This document shows positions 9,236 to 20,155 of a stretch of DNA of 64,000 nucleotides, piece by piece; the stretch's first letter is position 1, and every line of letters starts with the position of its first letter. Where the stretch lies: assembly GCA_010202115.1 (NCBI GenBank), contig CP047917.1, forward strand, positions 434,001 to 498,000, in the 5' to 3' direction. The translations under genes and the position numbers were made by a program. The DNA comes from Candidatus Saccharibacteria bacterium oral taxon 488 (lineage in GTDB: Bacteria > Patescibacteriota > Saccharimonadia > Saccharimonadales > Saccharimonadaceae). Under the pieces are notes generated by a model. The model worked only from the letters and a program-made list of their open reading frames with translations. It ran no database searches and was not told the DNA's origin.

Positions 9236-9555
9236 TACTTGGTCTCCTCCATCTGCTGCTCTACTGCGTCAAACACATCGAGCTTATCGCCATCTTTCAG
9301 CGTCACGTAAGCCTTCTTCCAATCCTTGCGCGTAGTCGTGCCAGGATAGCGGTTTTTGCCTCGTGAGAAACGCACAGCTTTGCCGTCTTGGACCAAGGTT
9401 TTCACCTTCAGAACAGTAACGTCAAATTGCGCTTCAACTGCTGCTTTGATCTCGTTTTTATTCAGGTTCAGCGGAACGCGGAACACGTAGACGCCGTTGG
9501 CGCTCACGGCGTAGGCCTTCTCGCTGATGCGTGGGATAATTGTCATCTGTTTCAT
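9235..9555 (-). CDS. rplW: 50S ribosomal protein L23 (uL23)
   Basis: The 106-residue protein at the tunnel exit docks trigger factor and SRP. The sequence IIPRISEKAYAVSANGVYVF and LNKNEIKAAVEAQFDVTV is typical. It follows rplD by 1 bp and overlaps rplB by one base. Confidence 0.96.
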   Translation of the reverse strand: MKQMTIIPRISEKAYAVSANGVYVFRVPLNLNKNEIKAAVEAQFDVTVLKVKTLVQDGKAVRFSRGKNRYPGTTTRKDWKKAYVTLKDGDKLDVFDAVEQQMEETK

Positions 9556-9556
9556 A

Positions 9557-10156
9557 TTACGCTTCCTCCTTACTCAGCCATTCAGTGACTACTGGCAGAG
9601 CTTTCGGGGTCATGACAATAGTATCCGCATTCAGAATGTGGTAGACGCTGAGATAGCTCGCACGAATCACCAGTACGTTCTGAATGTTGTTTGTCGCACG
9701 CATCAATTCTGGCGTCTTTTCGTCGACGACGATCAATACGCGGCGCTCAAACTTGTTATCCGCCAAGAAGGTTGCGACTTCTTTGGTCTTGCCAGTCGTC
9801 TTGATGTCCTTGACGACGATCTTCTTCGCTTCATTGGCTACCGTCAAGGCTTGGCGAATTGCCACTTTCTTGGCGGTTTTAGACAATTTTTTGGTGTAGT
9901 TTTCGTTGCCGCGTGGGCCAAAGACCACACCACCGCCGCGCCAGATTGGGTTACGGGTTGAACCGAAACGTGCTCGACCAGTTCCCTTTTGCTTCCATGG
10001 CTTTTTACCACCACCGGAAACTTCACCGCGCTGCTTGGTGGTTGCGCTTGCCAAACGAGCGTTGGCTAGGTAGCTGTCGTATGCCAATTTCAACAGTTCG
10101 TGGTTTGGCACTTCAACAGCGAAAATGTCTTTAGGAAGTTTGGTTGATTCAGCCAT
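9557..10156 (-). CDS. rplD: 50S ribosomal protein L4 (uL4)
   Basis: The 199-residue protein has the tunnel loop RGEVSGGGKKPWKQKGTGRA followed by RFGSTRNPIWRGGG, both diagnostic for L4. In Escherichia coli L4 represses its own operon through the leader RNA; whether that holds here is unknown. It overlaps the rplC stop by one base. Confidence 0.97.
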   Translation of the reverse strand: MAESTKLPKDIFAVEVPNHELLKLAYDSYLANARLASATTKQRGEVSGGGKKPWKQKGTGRARFGSTRNPIWRGGGVVFGPRGNENYTKKLSKTAKKVAIRQALTVANEAKKIVVKDIKTTGKTKEVATFLADNKFERRVLIVVDEKTPELMRATNNIQNVLVIRASYLSVYHILNADTIVMTPKALPVVTEWLSKEEA

Positions 10157-10770
10157 TACTTGTTACCTCCTAAAATGATCAGCCCTTTTCGTGGCCCAGG
10201 CACAGCGCCCTTCACCCCGATCAGATTGGTCTCTGGATCAACATATGCCACTTCCAGGTTCTTGACCGTAACACGCTCGTGACCCATGTGGCCAGCCATC
10301 GTCTTACCCTTGAACACTTTTTGTGGATACATCGAGCCAATTGAACCTGGCTTACGAGTATTACCTTTACCACCGTGCGTCTTGCGGTGACGCTTAAAGT
10401 TGTGGCGTTTAATGGTTCCAGCGAAACCTTTACCTTTGCTGGTTCCGGTCGCATCGACAGAATCGCCGACTTCAAACGCGGAAACGTTGATTTCATCGCC
10501 AACTTTGAGTCCCTCAGGGATCTCGTCGACGCGGAATTCCCGAATGTGCTTCGGGGTCACTTGGGCTGGCTTGACGTGTCCAGCCACGGCCTTGCTCAGG
10601 TTCTTACCCTCTCCATAAGCGACCTGCACCGCATTGTAACCGTCGGTTTCGACAGTCTTCACCTGAGTCACGGTGACAGGGCCGGCTTGGATCAGCGTTA
10701 CCGGAATGGCTTTGCCGTCTTCAGCCAAGAGCTGGGTCATACCAAGTTTGGTACCGAGAAGTGTTTTCAC
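10156..10770 (-). CDS. rplC: 50S ribosomal protein L3 (uL3), first gene of the cluster
   Basis: The 204-residue protein begins MKTLLGTKLGMTQLLAEDG and includes the loop IKRHNFKRHRKTHGGKGNTR near the peptidyl-transferase centre. It starts with GTG at 10770 behind GTGAGGAAAA. It is the first gene of this S10-type cluster; rpsJ, normally ahead of it, is not present in the window. Promoter and leader lie at 10771-10950. Confidence 0.97.
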   Translation of the reverse strand: MKTLLGTKLGMTQLLAEDGKAIPVTLIQAGPVTVTQVKTVETDGYNAVQVAYGEGKNLSKAVAGHVKPAQVTPKHIREFRVDEIPEGLKVGDEINVSAFEVGDSVDATGTSKGKGFAGTIKRHNFKRHRKTHGGKGNTRKPGSIGSMYPQKVFKGKTMAGHMGHERVTVKNLEVAYVDPETNLIGVKGAVPGPRKGLIILGGNK

Positions 10771-10950
10771 TTTTCCTCACTCCCACTTAAATACTCCTGA
10801 TGACGTGCGGTTTCTGGGTTCTGAGTGAGGCGTTCACGATAAACACTTCAACCATAGCCAGACCTGCTCATTCATCGAGGAGAACAGTTGATATTACGCG
10901 TAATAGAAATTACTTTGTGATTGTAACACACATTGGTCTGTGGCGTCAAC
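10771..10950 (-). promoter_or_regulatory. promoter and leader of the ribosomal operon
   Basis: On the minus strand there is a -35 TTGACG (10945-10950), an 18-bp spacer and a -10 TACAAT (10921-10926). A leader of about 145 nt precedes the rplC GTG. The leader could carry r-protein autoregulation, but I see no hairpin I would call with confidence. Confidence 0.7.
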
Positions 10951-10976
10951 AGTGGTAGAATGTTGGTCTGGACTAT

Positions 10977-11005
10977 TGACACGATGTTGATTACCTGCTA
11001 TAATC
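10977..11005 (+). promoter_or_regulatory. consensus sigma-70-type promoter
   Basis: TTGACA (10977-10982), 17-bp spacer, TATAAT (11000-11005): a perfect consensus promoter on the plus strand, back to back with the ribosomal operon promoter. It drives the 84-residue gene at 11041, with a leader of about 30 nt containing AAGAGGAG. Confidence 0.85.
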
Positions 11006-11040
11006 TGACAGTTTGAATAAAATAGCAAGAGGAGTAAAGC

Positions 11041-11295
11041 ATGACTGCAACATCAGAAGCTAAGGCCTGGACAGATTATGACAAGGTCACAAGAAATCCG
11101 GAAACCGACAAAGACAGGAGAAAGTTCTTCGAATGGTTCGGGCAACTAACATATGAAAAAGTTGAAAATGGTGAACTATCGTATGAGGATCTAGAGACAC
11201 TGGACCCAACCATACAACAAGCTGTAGAGATTGCTCTCAATTTATATGCGGAATCACAGCAGGAAGCAGCACGAGAAGCTGCCGAGACACAATAA
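11041..11295 (+). CDS. small acidic helical protein, function unknown
   Basis: The 84-residue product is acidic and predicted mostly helical, with many Glu, Asp and Ala residues and no TM segment. A strong Shine-Dalgarno (AGAGGAG) and a perfect consensus promoter precede it, and a terminator follows. It is therefore a monocistronic, probably highly expressed gene standing alone between two translation operons. There is no recognisable domain. It could be a ribosome- or RNA-polymerase-associated small protein, but nothing in the sequence shows that. Confidence 0.75.
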   Translation: MTATSEAKAWTDYDKVTRNPETDKDRRKFFEWFGQLTYEKVENGELSYEDLETLDPTIQQAVEIALNLYAESQQEAAREAAETQ

Positions 11296-11317
11296 CCCCT
11301 GGCCTCAGCTAACCAGC

Positions 11318-11347
11318 AATAATACCGCCCCAAGGAGCGGTATTATT
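11318..11347. terminator. bidirectional intrinsic terminator
   Basis: Perfect 11-bp stem AATAATACCGC / GCGGTATTATT with an 8-nt loop between the convergent 84-residue gene (+) and fusA (-). The A/T-rich stem base gives U tracts in both directions. Confidence 0.85.
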
Positions 11348-11362
11348 CATTATTATCACACG

Positions 11363-13450
11363 CTAGGCGTTGCGCTTCTCGATAATCTCCTGCGCCACGT
11401 TTGGTGGAACTTCCTCGTACTGCGCGAGCTCCATGGTGCTGGCTGCGCGACCCTGTGACATCGAGCGGATGTCTGAGGTGTAGCCAAACATGTTCGCCAG
11501 TGGCACGAAGGCCTTGACCAACTTGGCGCCGCCCATCAAATCTTCCATGGTATCAATGCGACCACGACGTGAGTTCAGGTCGCCGATGATGTCGCCCATG
11601 AACTCTTCTGGGGTGGTGACTTCAACTTTCATGACTGGTTCAAGCAGAATTGGCGTTGCCTGTTTGATACCTTCGCGGGCTGCCAACGAACCTGCCAATG
11701 AGAAGGCCAGCTCTGAGGAGTCAACATCGTGGTATGAACCATCGTACAGGGTGGCTTTGACGTCAACCACTGGATAACCAGCGATAACACCACCTTCCAA
11801 GGTTTCACGAATACCCTTCATGACAGCTGGGCGGTACTCTTGCGGCACCACACCACCCTTAATTTCATCAACAAACTCAAAGCCTTTACCAGCCTCGTTT
11901 GGCTCAAAGCGTACCCAGACGTCACCGTACTGACCACGACCACCAGACTGCTTGGCGTGCTTACCCTGAACTTCAGCTTTGCCCTTGATTGACTCACGGA
12001 AGGCCACTTGCGGCTCACCGATATTCGCTTCAACCTTGAACTCACGCTTCATACGGTCGATCAAAATATCCAAGTGCAACTCACCCATTCCTGACATGAT
12101 GGTCTGGCCGGTCTCTTCGTCAGTGTGGATGCGGAAGGTTGGGTCTTCCTCAGCCAAACGTTGCAAGGCGAGCGCCATCTTTTCTTGGTCGGCCTTTGAC
12201 TTTGGCTCAACGGCGATGGAAACTGGCGGCTCTGGGAATTCAATTGATTCCAGGGCAATTGGGTGCGCCGGGTCAGTCAAGGTGTTACCAGTACCAGTGT
12301 TCTTCAAGCCAACCACCGCAGCGATGTCTCCAGCAGAGATCTTGTCGATCTCCTCGCGCTTGTCGGCATGCATTCGCACGATACGACCAATACGCTCCTT
12401 ATCGCCAGTCGTGGTATTCAAGACATAGCTACCAGAATTCAAAACACCTGAGTAGACGCGGATGAAGATCAATTTACCAACAAATGGGTCAGTCGCGATC
12501 TTGAATGCCAAGGCACTCATCGGCTCTTTGTCGTCTGGTTTGCGGCTCACTTCGTCGCCAGTCTTTGGATTTTTACCCCAAATCTCGTCGACGTCCAGTG
12601 GGCTTGGCAAGTAGTCAACCATCAGGTCAAGCACCTTCTCGACGATGACACCGCGGCCGTCACCACCAGTCACCAAGAAGAAGTCACCAGCCAGCACGCG
12701 CTTACGCAAGGCAGATTTCAGCTCGTCGATAGTAATCGCCTCTTCACCTTGGTCGAGGAACTTCATCATCAATTCGTCATCAGCCTCAACGGCGTTTTCT
12801 ACCAGCAAGCTGCGGGCATTTTGGCATTTCTCCAGCATATCAGCTGGGATTTCACCCTGCACCAATTCGTGGTCAGAAAAGTCAGTGTAGGTATACGCTT
12901 TCATGTCGATGAGGTCAACCACACCGTTGATGGTCTTTTCAAAGCCAATTGGGATGTGAATTGGGAAGGCTTGCTTACTCAAGCGGTTGTGAATTGATTC
13001 CAGAGATTTCCAGAAGTCACCACCAGTTTGGTTGATCTTGTTAACGAAGCAAATGCGTGGCACGCCATATTTGTTAGCCTGGCGCCACACCGTCTCAGAC
13101 TGCGCCTCAACACCCATCTTACCGTCGAACACCGTCACTGCACCGTCGAGCACGCGGAGTGAACGCTCCACCTCAGCGGTAAAGTCGATGTGCCCTGGGG
13201 TGTCGATGATATTGATCTTGTGATTTCTCCAGAAACAAGTCACCGCTGCAGAGGTGATGGTGATACCACGCTCTTTTTCCTGCGCCATCCAGTCGGTGGT
13301 CGCACCGTCGCCGTCACCCTTAACTACACCAATTTTATGTGTCAAGCCAGTGCGGTACAAGATACCCTCAGTGGTCGTCGTTTTACCGGCGTCAATATGG
13401 GCAATGATACCAATGTTTCTAAAGTTTTGTAATGGAACGTTTGCTGCCAT
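11363..13450 (-). CDS. fusA: translation elongation factor G
   Basis: EF-G, a 695-residue GTPase, drives ribosomal translocation and, with RRF, recycling. G1 is [20 protein letters not shown], switch II is [20 protein letters not shown] and G4 is NKIN; domains II-V follow in normal order. I choose the ATG at 13450, preceded by AAAGGAAAG; a longer in-frame extension to 13513 lacks a ribosome site. A TATAAT at 13533-13538 suggests its own promoter, although it also lies downstream of rpsL-rpsG-yajQ on the same strand. Confidence 0.97.
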   Translation of the reverse strand: MAANVPLQNFRNIGIIAHIDAGKTTTTEGILYRTGLTHKIGVVKGDGDGATTDWMAQEKERGITITSAAVTCFWRNHKINIIDTPGHIDFTAEVERSLRVLDGAVTVFDGKMGVEAQSETVWRQANKYGVPRICFVNKINQTGGDFWKSLESIHNRLSKQAFPIHIPIGFEKTINGVVDLIDMKAYTYTDFSDHELVQGEIPADMLEKCQNARSLLVENAVEADDELMMKFLDQGEEAITIDELKSALRKRVLAGDFFLVTGGDGRGVIVEKVLDLMVDYLPSPLDVDEIWGKNPKTGDEVSRKPDDKEPMSALAFKIATDPFVGKLIFIRVYSGVLNSGSYVLNTTTGDKERIGRIVRMHADKREEIDKISAGDIAAVVGLKNTGTGNTLTDPAHPIALESIEFPEPPVSIAVEPKSKADQEKMALALQRLAEEDPTFRIHTDEETGQTIMSGMGELHLDILIDRMKREFKVEANIGEPQVAFRESIKGKAEVQGKHAKQSGGRGQYGDVWVRFEPNEAGKGFEFVDEIKGGVVPQEYRPAVMKGIRETLEGGVIAGYPVVDVKATLYDGSYHDVDSSELAFSLAGSLAAREGIKQATPILLEPVMKVEVTTPEEFMGDIIGDLNSRRGRIDTMEDLMGGAKLVKAFVPLANMFGYTSDIRSMSQGRAASTMELAQYEEVPPNVAQEIIEKRNA

Positions 13451-13572
13451 TGTCTTTCCTTTGTTAAAAATAGTTATTGTTCGAGATTCTCCGGAGCTAT
13501 TTTGACGCACCAAAAAACTACGCTTGAGCTGTATTATAGCAGACGATTGGCGTTTTGTGAATGAGCCCTGTC

Positions 13573-14484
13573 TTAGCGCGGAATTTGGCTACGACCTGAT
13601 TGGATTTGTTGTATACCCTTGGCCATGAGTAAATAATCTTTGTTTTGAGCATCAGACCGACCAAGGAGCGTTGCACACACCATCATCACTAGAGAATCAC
13701 AGACTCTCGTGGTGGCGAGGGTTTCCACGGAGACAGATTGCACATACATCGCACCCGCCGTATTCAATTCAACCCATTCCCTATTATGAAGCGCGAGGCC
13801 CTTATACATAATATCGTATGGCATATACGGATCAAGTGAAGCCAGTACCTTGCAGTGAATGTTTATCGCCTTAATGACTCGATTAAGGTCTCTATTCGAC
13901 AATCGCCTAAAAGGAATTTCATTAATCGGAATATCTGCTAGCTCCTTGATCATTCGAGCTGAGTCGATACAATTATTGTTTGGATCAACTGGTCGTATAT
14001 TATTCAAATAATCAAGGACCTCAGGCGTGTACAGCTGTAAAATAGCCTTGGCCTGTTCAATATCCATCAGCTGCGGAAACTGGATAAGGACATCCAGCGG
14101 AACGACATACTGGGCCGTGGTGCCCTCTGGTGTTACGCCAAGACCACCAAGTGCGATTTCTGGATCAGACTTGTTCGCGACAATCAGGCAACCGGCGCAC
14201 TGGAGTTTATGATCTTCAATATATACGTATTCTGCTCCGTTTTTGGTATGTTGTTGCACCCATCCGCTTACCGCCATCAGCTGACCGATAAGCCCGGCAA
14301 ATAGTTCTTGGTTAATCCGCACAGTGGCTTCTAGATACTGATGAGGATTGAGCTTTCGAACGTCGGCCATTCGTTCTCGAGCCAGGCGGAGGACAGTGGC
14401 GACTTGCTGATTGAAAACAGCCTTATCAAGTAACGCAAGGTTCTCGGGCAGCGGGGCGGCAGATGGGGTGGACTCAGTCGTCAT
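13573..14484 (-). CDS. hypothetical protein between yajQ and fusA
   Basis: The 303-residue soluble-looking protein begins after a TATGAT (14491-14496) located 6 nt from the ATG, so the mRNA is probably leaderless. It has no TM segment. It contains a few Cys residues ([10 protein letters not shown]) and helix-rich segments. No known motif is seen. It sits between translation genes with its own promoter, so position alone does not argue for a shared role. Confidence 0.7.
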   Translation of the reverse strand: MTTESTPSAAPLPENLALLDKAVFNQQVATVLRLARERMADVRKLNPHQYLEATVRINQELFAGLIGQLMAVSGWVQQHTKNGAEYVYIEDHKLQCAGCLIVANKSDPEIALGGLGVTPEGTTAQYVVPLDVLIQFPQLMDIEQAKAILQLYTPEVLDYLNNIRPVDPNNNCIDSARMIKELADIPINEIPFRRLSNRDLNRVIKAINIHCKVLASLDPYMPYDIMYKGLALHNREWVELNTAGAMYVQSVSVETLATTRVCDSLVMMVCATLLGRSDAQNKDYLLMAKGIQQIQSGRSQIPR

Positions 14485-14537
14485 CTCTTAATCATACGGC
14501 GTAAAAGCCGACTGACGCAACCATAACCATAAAGCTC

Positions 14538-15032
14538 TTAGCGATAATTCACGCATTGCAGCGGCGTGTCATAATCATTTTCACGCACCAAGCCAACGAC
14601 TTTCTGTAACTCATCTTTCGAGGCGGAGGTGACACGGACGAGGTCGCCTTGGATTTGCGGCTTGGCTTTGGGCGCCGCAGCGCGAATGTCGGCAGCGATG
14701 CGCTTGGCGGTCGGCTGGTCGAGGCCTTGTTTGAAAGGAATTTCCCAGGTGGTTTTGAGGTTTGAGGTGACCTTTTCTTTGGTGAGACCGAGGACTTTGC
14801 TCGACTGACCCCGAGCCGCCAGTTTCTTGCGCACGATGTCCAGCACCGCATCAACCTGCCAGTCGTTATCACCAGTGAGCTTGAATCCTTTTTTATCATC
14901 CAGCCAGTCAATCCCAGCGCTCGTCCCCTTAAAATCGTACCGCCCTTGGATCTCTTTTTCCGCCTGCATGAAAACATTATTCAGCTCGGCTTTGTCAATT
15001 TCTGACACAATATCAAATGAAAAACTTGCCAT
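14538..15032 (-). CDS. yajQ: YajQ/DUF520 family nucleotide-binding protein
   Basis: The 164-residue protein shows the family signature MASFSFDIVSEIDKAELNN and the second half RIAADIRAAAPKAKPQIQGD with VRVTSASKDELQ. YajQ proteins bind nucleotides; some bind cyclic di-GMP and act with transcription factors, others associate with tRNA or ribosomes. A TATAAT at 15054-15059 and the Shine-Dalgarno GAGGAGGGG precede it, giving a short leader. It lies downstream of rpsG. Confidence 0.93.
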   Translation of the reverse strand: MASFSFDIVSEIDKAELNNVFMQAEKEIQGRYDFKGTSAGIDWLDDKKGFKLTGDNDWQVDAVLDIVRKKLAARGQSSKVLGLTKEKVTSNLKTTWEIPFKQGLDQPTAKRIAADIRAAAPKAKPQIQGDLVRVTSASKDELQKVVGLVRENDYDTPLQCVNYR

Positions 15033-15112
15033 TTACCCCTCCTCGTTTTCCTCATTATAACAAAAATCGCCCATTTTTCAGAGCGATTTCTGAGTTTACA
15101 TTTTCCCGACAA

Positions 15113-15592
15113 TTAGCCGCGAGCAAAGTGTGCAAAGGCACGGTTGGCTTCGGCCATCTTGTGGGTGTCTTCCTTCTTCTTGAAGGCGGCACCAGCTTCG
15201 TTATACGCATCAACGATTTCCAGCGCCAAACGCTGTGAATATGGCATGCCACTACGAGCGCGAGCTGATTGCACCAGCCAGCTGAACGCGTAGTGCAACT
15301 GCCGGTGTCCCTGAACTGGGAATGGGATCTGGTAGTTGGCACCACCGACACGGCGGCTTTTCACCTCAAAGTTTGGACTGACGTTTTTCAAGGCTTTCTC
15401 AAACACTGCCAGTGGATCTTCTGAATCCAATTTCTTAGCAGCAGTTTCCAGCGCGGTGTAAACAGCACGCTCAGCCGCCAATTTCTTACCATCCAGCATT
15501 GACTTGTTGATCAAGCGCTGCACCAGCACGCTTTGGTAGCGGCGGTCAGGCTTAAGTTCACGTTGTAGTTTCTTGGTAACTTTACGAGGCAT
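15113..15592 (-). CDS. rpsG: 30S ribosomal protein S7 (uS7)
   Basis: The 159-residue protein begins MPRKVTKKLQRELKPDRRYQ and carries VGGANYQIPFPVQGHRQLHY and AFSWLVQSARARSGMPYSQR. It is the primary assembly protein of the 30S head. It follows rpsL by 2 bp, as in the str operon, but yajQ and an unknown gene separate it from fusA. Confidence 0.97.
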   Translation of the reverse strand: MPRKVTKKLQRELKPDRRYQSVLVQRLINKSMLDGKKLAAERAVYTALETAAKKLDSEDPLAVFEKALKNVSPNFEVKSRRVGGANYQIPFPVQGHRQLHYAFSWLVQSARARSGMPYSQRLALEIVDAYNEAGAAFKKKEDTHKMAEANRAFAHFARG

Positions 15593-15594
15593 GA

Positions 15595-16008
15595 TTACTT
15601 ATCCCCTTTCTTGGTACCGTACTTTGAACGGCCCCGCTTGCGGTTGTTGACACCTTGAAGGTCCAACGCGCCACGGACGATGTGATAACGCACACCTGGA
15701 AGGTCAGGCACACGACCACCGCGGATCAAGACCACAGCGTGCTCCTGCAAGTTGTGACCTTCACCACCGATGTAGGCCCAGACTTCGTAGCCGTTGTTTA
15801 GTTTCACGCGGGCAACTTTACGCAAAGCTGAGTTTGGTTTCTTTGGCGTCTTGGTCGTCACACGCACACACACACCACGCTTGAGCGGTGCATTCTGGTC
15901 GTAGTAACGCGTTTTCAGGGCGTTGTGAATGCGACCCAGTGCTGGCGACTTGGACTTTTTCTTAGCCGTTTGGCGCGGCTTGCGCACCAATTGGTTGATA
16001 GTTGGCAT
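15595..16008 (-). CDS. rpsL: 30S ribosomal protein S12 (uS12)
   Basis: The 137-residue decoding-centre protein contains [20 protein letters not shown] and [20 protein letters not shown]. The lysines of the PKKPNS loop associated with streptomycin sensitivity elsewhere are present. It is the first gene of the str-type operon, with a leader of about 210 nt. Confidence 0.97.
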   Translation of the reverse strand: MPTINQLVRKPRQTAKKKSKSPALGRIHNALKTRYYDQNAPLKRGVCVRVTTKTPKKPNSALRKVARVKLNNGYEVWAYIGGEGHNLQEHAVVLIRGGRVPDLPGVRYHIVRGALDLQGVNNRKRGRSKYGTKKGDK

Positions 16009-16225
16009 CCAATTTCTCCTTGGTTGATTTACTAATGATGGCGATTCGCCTGGCGGCTCTAGTAAGCTGGCTCGGCATTGACACGCAAAAACCAGCTTCT
16101 CTTAGCGCCTACGGCTTGGATTCAGCAACTCCGCCCCGTGTCTATACCTTTTCTGCCAAGCATGCAGTCTGTACACATTCAAACCACCGCGCGCTCCGAA
16201 AAGAGGAAACTCTGGGGAGATTATA
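16009..16225 (-). promoter_or_regulatory. rpsL promoter and long leader
   Basis: A TATAAT (16220-16225, minus strand) lies 211 nt ahead of the rpsL ATG; the nearest -35 candidate is TAGCAA at 17-bp spacing. The GC-rich leader has short complementary segments (for example CGCCAGGCG near 16040). It could host S7/S12 feedback, but I see no conserved fold. Confidence 0.5.
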
Positions 16226-16250
16226 GCATAGACTGCGTGCAATTGCTATA

Positions 16251-16284
16251 GAAAAACCGCCCCGTATCCATCGGAGCGGTTTTC
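16251..16284 (-). terminator. rpoBC operon terminator
   Basis: On the minus strand: AAAACCGCTCCG, an 8-nt loop, CGGGGCGGTTTTT. It lies 21 bp after the rpoC stop and ends the rpoB-rpoC unit. Confidence 0.88.
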
Positions 16285-16305
16285 CGAGAAAGAAAGCCAG
16301 TTGGC

Positions 16306-19300
16306 TTATACTGCTACAGCTAGTTCCTCCTCCTGATTGTCAGCGAACTCGTCCTCGCTTGGCTCGTCGGTTTCCGTCTCTTCGACAGCACCCGTTCCTA
16401 CTGGAATCTTGCGGCCGATGATGACGTTTTCTTTGAGACCATGCAAGTGATCAGCGCGGCCAGATACGGCAGCGTTGATCAGCACGCGAGTGGTGTCCTG
16501 GAAGGACGCAGCAGATAGCCATGAGTCGCTCCAGATTGACACCTTGGTGATACCGAGTAGCAACTGGGTGTAGCTGATGAGGTTTTTGCCCTCAGCCGCT
16601 AGTTGCTTGTTGGTGTTTACCACCGCAGCCTTAGAAACGATGTCGCCCGTCACAAAGTCACTGTCGCCCGCGTCTTCGATCTGGACGCGACTAAACATCT
16701 GGCGAACGATGATCTCCAGGTGCTTGTCGGCCACGTCTTGACCCTGAGCGGCGTAAATGCGCAGTACTTCGTTGATGATGTAGCGCTGCGTGGCTTCGAC
16801 ACCCTTCAGGCGCATCAAGTCGTGCAGGTTCAATGAACCGGCCGTCAAGCGGTCGCCAGCTTCGACAACGTCGTTAGCCTTAACAACCAATTGCATAGTG
16901 CCTGGGATTTCGTAACGAGCTGGTGCACCAGCTTCAGCAGCGATAACCAAGGTGTCTTCTGCTGCTTCAACCACACCGTCAAATGGTGCGACGAGCGGGC
17001 GAGTGTCACCTTCGCCAGTTGCCAGCACGTCGCCAGCCTTGACGCTTGAGCCAGCCTTAACCATGATGGTTCGGCCGTCCAGCGGCAAGCGCTCAACTTT
17101 ACCAGATTCCGGGGTAACTTGGACGATGTACTTTTTGCCATCTTCCCAAACGTCGACCAGGCCAGCAATTTCCGTAACATATGCCTGACCCTTTGGTGTG
17201 CGTGCCTCGAACAATTCTTCAACACGCGGCAGACCCTGGGTGATGTCGCCACCGGCCACACCGGAGTTGTGGAAGGTACGCAAGGTCAGCTGAGTACCTG
17301 GTTCACCGACTGACTGAGCCGCGATAACACCGACTGGCTGATGATTGCCGACCAATTTACCGGTTGACATGTCAACGCCGTAACTGCGCTGCGGAATACC
17401 GTTGAGGTTGTTAGTTGACAAGACTGACTGGATCTTGACACTTTGGATGCTTTCATCGTCATCAATTGAGTCGGCGATTTCGCGAGTGATCAATTCATCC
17501 TTGTTGACGTGACCTGGAATCGTCTCAGCCGCGTAACGACCGGCCAAGCGATTCGAGAAGTCGATCATCGTTTCCTCAGTTTCTGAGCGGTAGATTGCGT
17601 AACCTTCGTCGTCGCCCTCGGCATCCTCAACCGTGAAGACGTCCTGCGCCACGTCGACCAACCGGCGCGTCAGGTAGCCTGAGTCGGCAGTCTTCAAAGC
17701 GGTGTCGATCAGACCCTTACGCGCACCACGTGTCGCCACGAAGGCCTCCAGGCTGGATAGACCGCCGGTGTACGAGCTACGGATTGGCAGCTCGATCTCG
17801 CGGTTAGCGGCGTCGACCTGGATACCGATCATGGCGCTGGCGAGCTTGACGTTGGAGATATCACCACGAGCACCAGAGTTGACCATCATCGAGATACTGG
17901 TGTCCATGTGCGCCAGCTGATCCTGGAGGAACGCCGTGATCTTATTATCCACATTTCGCCAGGCATTCACTGTCAAGTTATAGCGCTCGTCCTCGGTGAT
18001 CAAACCTTGGTCGAACTGCTCAGAAATCAAGGCCGCCTTGGCGTCGCCCTCAGCCACGAACTCAGCGATCTCGTCAAAGTGCACGTAGTCGGTCATACCA
18101 GTTGACACGGCCGCGGTTGTCGCGAAGCGGAAGGCCTGACCCTTCATGCGGTCGGCAATCTTGGCAGTTTCCTCGGCACCGTACTTGTTGAAAATTTGTG
18201 CCAAGACCTTCTTCAGCTGCTTCTTCGTCTGAACATTGTTGTCATATGGGAAGTCCTCTGGCAGAATCTCGTTAAAGAAGACGCGGCCCAAGGTCGTCTG
18301 GCGTAATTTACCCTTGGCATAGATGCGAATTGGCGTTTGCAGTTGGATAGCACCCTTGTCGTACGCCAGTTCTGCCTCGTAGACTGAGCTAAATGACTTG
18401 ACATCGTCAGTCTGGGCCTGCGGCTTGTCATACGTCAAGTAGTAGTTACCGAGCACGATATCCTGCGAGATGTGCAGCACTGGCGCACCGTCGGCAGGCT
18501 TCAACAGGTTGTTAGTAGCGCTCATCAGCTCGCGTGCCTCGGCCTGCGCTTCCTTGGAAAGCGGCAGGTGGACAGCCATCTGGTCACCGTCAAAGTCGGC
18601 GTTAAAACCAGCGCAGACCAGCGGATGCAGCTGAATGGCTTTACCCTCGACCAGGACTGGCTGGAAGGATTGAATTGACAGGCGGTGCAAGCTCGGTGCA
18701 CGGTTGAGCAACACGTACTTGCCCCTGATCGCCTCATCAAGCGCGTCCCACACGACCGCCTCGCCCGACTCGATCAAGCGAGTCGCCGAGCGAATGTTGT
18801 GGGCAAATTCACCCTTGATCAGCCAGCTGATAACGAACGGCTTGAATAGTTCAAGCGCCATTTGTTTTGGCAGGCCGCACTGATTGATCTTTAATTTTGG
18901 GCCAACGACAATGACCGAGCGGCCAGAGTAATCGACCCGTTTACCGAGCAAGTTCTGGCGGAAGCGGCCTTGCTTACCTTTGAGCATGTCGCTAATTGAT
19001 TTGAGGCGACGACGGCTGCCAGTCGAGCTGACCGCCCGACCACCGCGCGCTGCTGCGTTGTCGATCAGGGCATCGACGGCCTCTTGCAACATGCGTCGTT
19101 CATTGCGCTGAATCACCTCTGGCGCGTTGAGCTCGACCAGTTTCTTCAGGCGATTGTTGCGGTTGATGATGCGGCGATACAGATCGTTCAAATCAGACGT
19201 TGCAAACCGACCACCGCTGAGGGCGACCATTGGACGCAAGTCTGGTGGGATGACTGGCAGTACGGTCAGGCAGAGGCTGGATGGCTTGATACCAGCAGCC

Positions 19301-20154
19301 TGCATGCTCTCAAGCATCTTCAGGCGCTTGAGCAGTTTCTTCTCGCGCTGACCCTTGGCATGTTCAGCCTCCTCACTTAGCTGGGCGATCAGTTCTGACA
19401 GATCAATTTCATCCAGCAGCGCCTTGAGCGCACTGGCGCCCATGCCGACCTCGATCAGCTCGTCGTACTCCTCTGGCAAGTTGCGATAATCCGTCTCCGA
19501 GATCAGTGCGCCCTTGACGAGGCCCTCGAGCTGCGTTTTCTTCGTCGCGTACTTGTCGTTAAGCTCGTCAACCTCACGGCTCTGTTCCTTCGCCAGCTGC
19601 TTGATATCAGCATTGTCAGCTTCCGCAAGCTGCTCGTAGCGCATCTTAATCGCCATCCGACCAGCTTCGGTTTCAGCTTCTAGATCCGCCAGGTATTGGT
19701 CGCGGGTGATCTCATCAACCTTGAGAATGACATAGGTCGCAAAGTAGGCGATCCGCTCAATATTACGCACCGTCATCCCCAGTAGCAAGCTCATGGCGCT
19801 CGGCGTGCCGCGCATAAACCAAATGTGCGCTACTGGTGCGGCCAGCTGAATGTGGCCCATGCGCTCGCGGCGGACGATTGACTTGGTGACGAGCTCGCCG
19901 TTTTTATCGACTGCAGCCTCGCGTGAACGAACACCTTTTAACTTTGAGTCGTGTGGATTAATGTCCTTAACCGGGCCAAAGATTCGCTCACAGAACAAAC
20001 CGTCACGCTCTGGCTTTTGGGTACGGTAATTGATCGTCTCTGGCTTGAGAACCTCGCCGTGACTCCACTTTAGGATGTCATCAGCGCTGGCCACCGCTAG
20101 GCGTACCGCATCAAAATCGCTAATTCCGGTCGCGTTAAATGAATATTGCGCCAT
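16306..20154 (-). CDS. rpoC: RNA polymerase subunit beta', lacking both zinc-binding cysteine sets
   Basis: RpoC, 1282 residues. The catalytic Mg-binding motif [12 protein letters not shown], the bridge helix/trigger region [20 protein letters not shown] and [18 protein letters not shown] are intact. In the N-terminal zinc-finger position, after [14 protein letters not shown], all four cysteines are replaced ([10 protein letters not shown] ... VDKNGEL). In the second zinc site the four cysteines are also gone ([10 protein letters not shown] and [17 protein letters not shown]). The enzyme should be active but zinc-free at these sites. It follows rpoB by 1 bp. The C-terminus is acidic. Confidence 0.97.
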   Translation of the reverse strand: MAQYSFNATGISDFDAVRLAVASADDILKWSHGEVLKPETINYRTQKPERDGLFCERIFGPVKDINPHDSKLKGVRSREAAVDKNGELVTKSIVRRERMGHIQLAAPVAHIWFMRGTPSAMSLLLGMTVRNIERIAYFATYVILKVDEITRDQYLADLEAETEAGRMAIKMRYEQLAEADNADIKQLAKEQSREVDELNDKYATKKTQLEGLVKGALISETDYRNLPEEYDELIEVGMGASALKALLDEIDLSELIAQLSEEAEHAKGQREKKLLKRLKMLESMQAAGIKPSSLCLTVLPVIPPDLRPMVALSGGRFATSDLNDLYRRIINRNNRLKKLVELNAPEVIQRNERRMLQEAVDALIDNAAARGGRAVSSTGSRRRLKSISDMLKGKQGRFRQNLLGKRVDYSGRSVIVVGPKLKINQCGLPKQMALELFKPFVISWLIKGEFAHNIRSATRLIESGEAVVWDALDEAIRGKYVLLNRAPSLHRLSIQSFQPVLVEGKAIQLHPLVCAGFNADFDGDQMAVHLPLSKEAQAEARELMSATNNLLKPADGAPVLHISQDIVLGNYYLTYDKPQAQTDDVKSFSSVYEAELAYDKGAIQLQTPIRIYAKGKLRQTTLGRVFFNEILPEDFPYDNNVQTKKQLKKVLAQIFNKYGAEETAKIADRMKGQAFRFATTAAVSTGMTDYVHFDEIAEFVAEGDAKAALISEQFDQGLITEDERYNLTVNAWRNVDNKITAFLQDQLAHMDTSISMMVNSGARGDISNVKLASAMIGIQVDAANREIELPIRSSYTGGLSSLEAFVATRGARKGLIDTALKTADSGYLTRRLVDVAQDVFTVEDAEGDDEGYAIYRSETEETMIDFSNRLAGRYAAETIPGHVNKDELITREIADSIDDDESIQSVKIQSVLSTNNLNGIPQRSYGVDMSTGKLVGNHQPVGVIAAQSVGEPGTQLTLRTFHNSGVAGGDITQGLPRVEELFEARTPKGQAYVTEIAGLVDVWEDGKKYIVQVTPESGKVERLPLDGRTIMVKAGSSVKAGDVLATGEGDTRPLVAPFDGVVEAAEDTLVIAAEAGAPARYEIPGTMQLVVKANDVVEAGDRLTAGSLNLHDLMRLKGVEATQRYIINEVLRIYAAQGQDVADKHLEIIVRQMFSRVQIEDAGDSDFVTGDIVSKAAVVNTNKQLAAEGKNLISYTQLLLGITKVSIWSDSWLSAASFQDTTRVLINAAVSGRADHLHGLKENVIIGRKIPVGTGAVEETETDEPSEDEFADNQEEELAVAV

Positions 20155-20155
20155 C

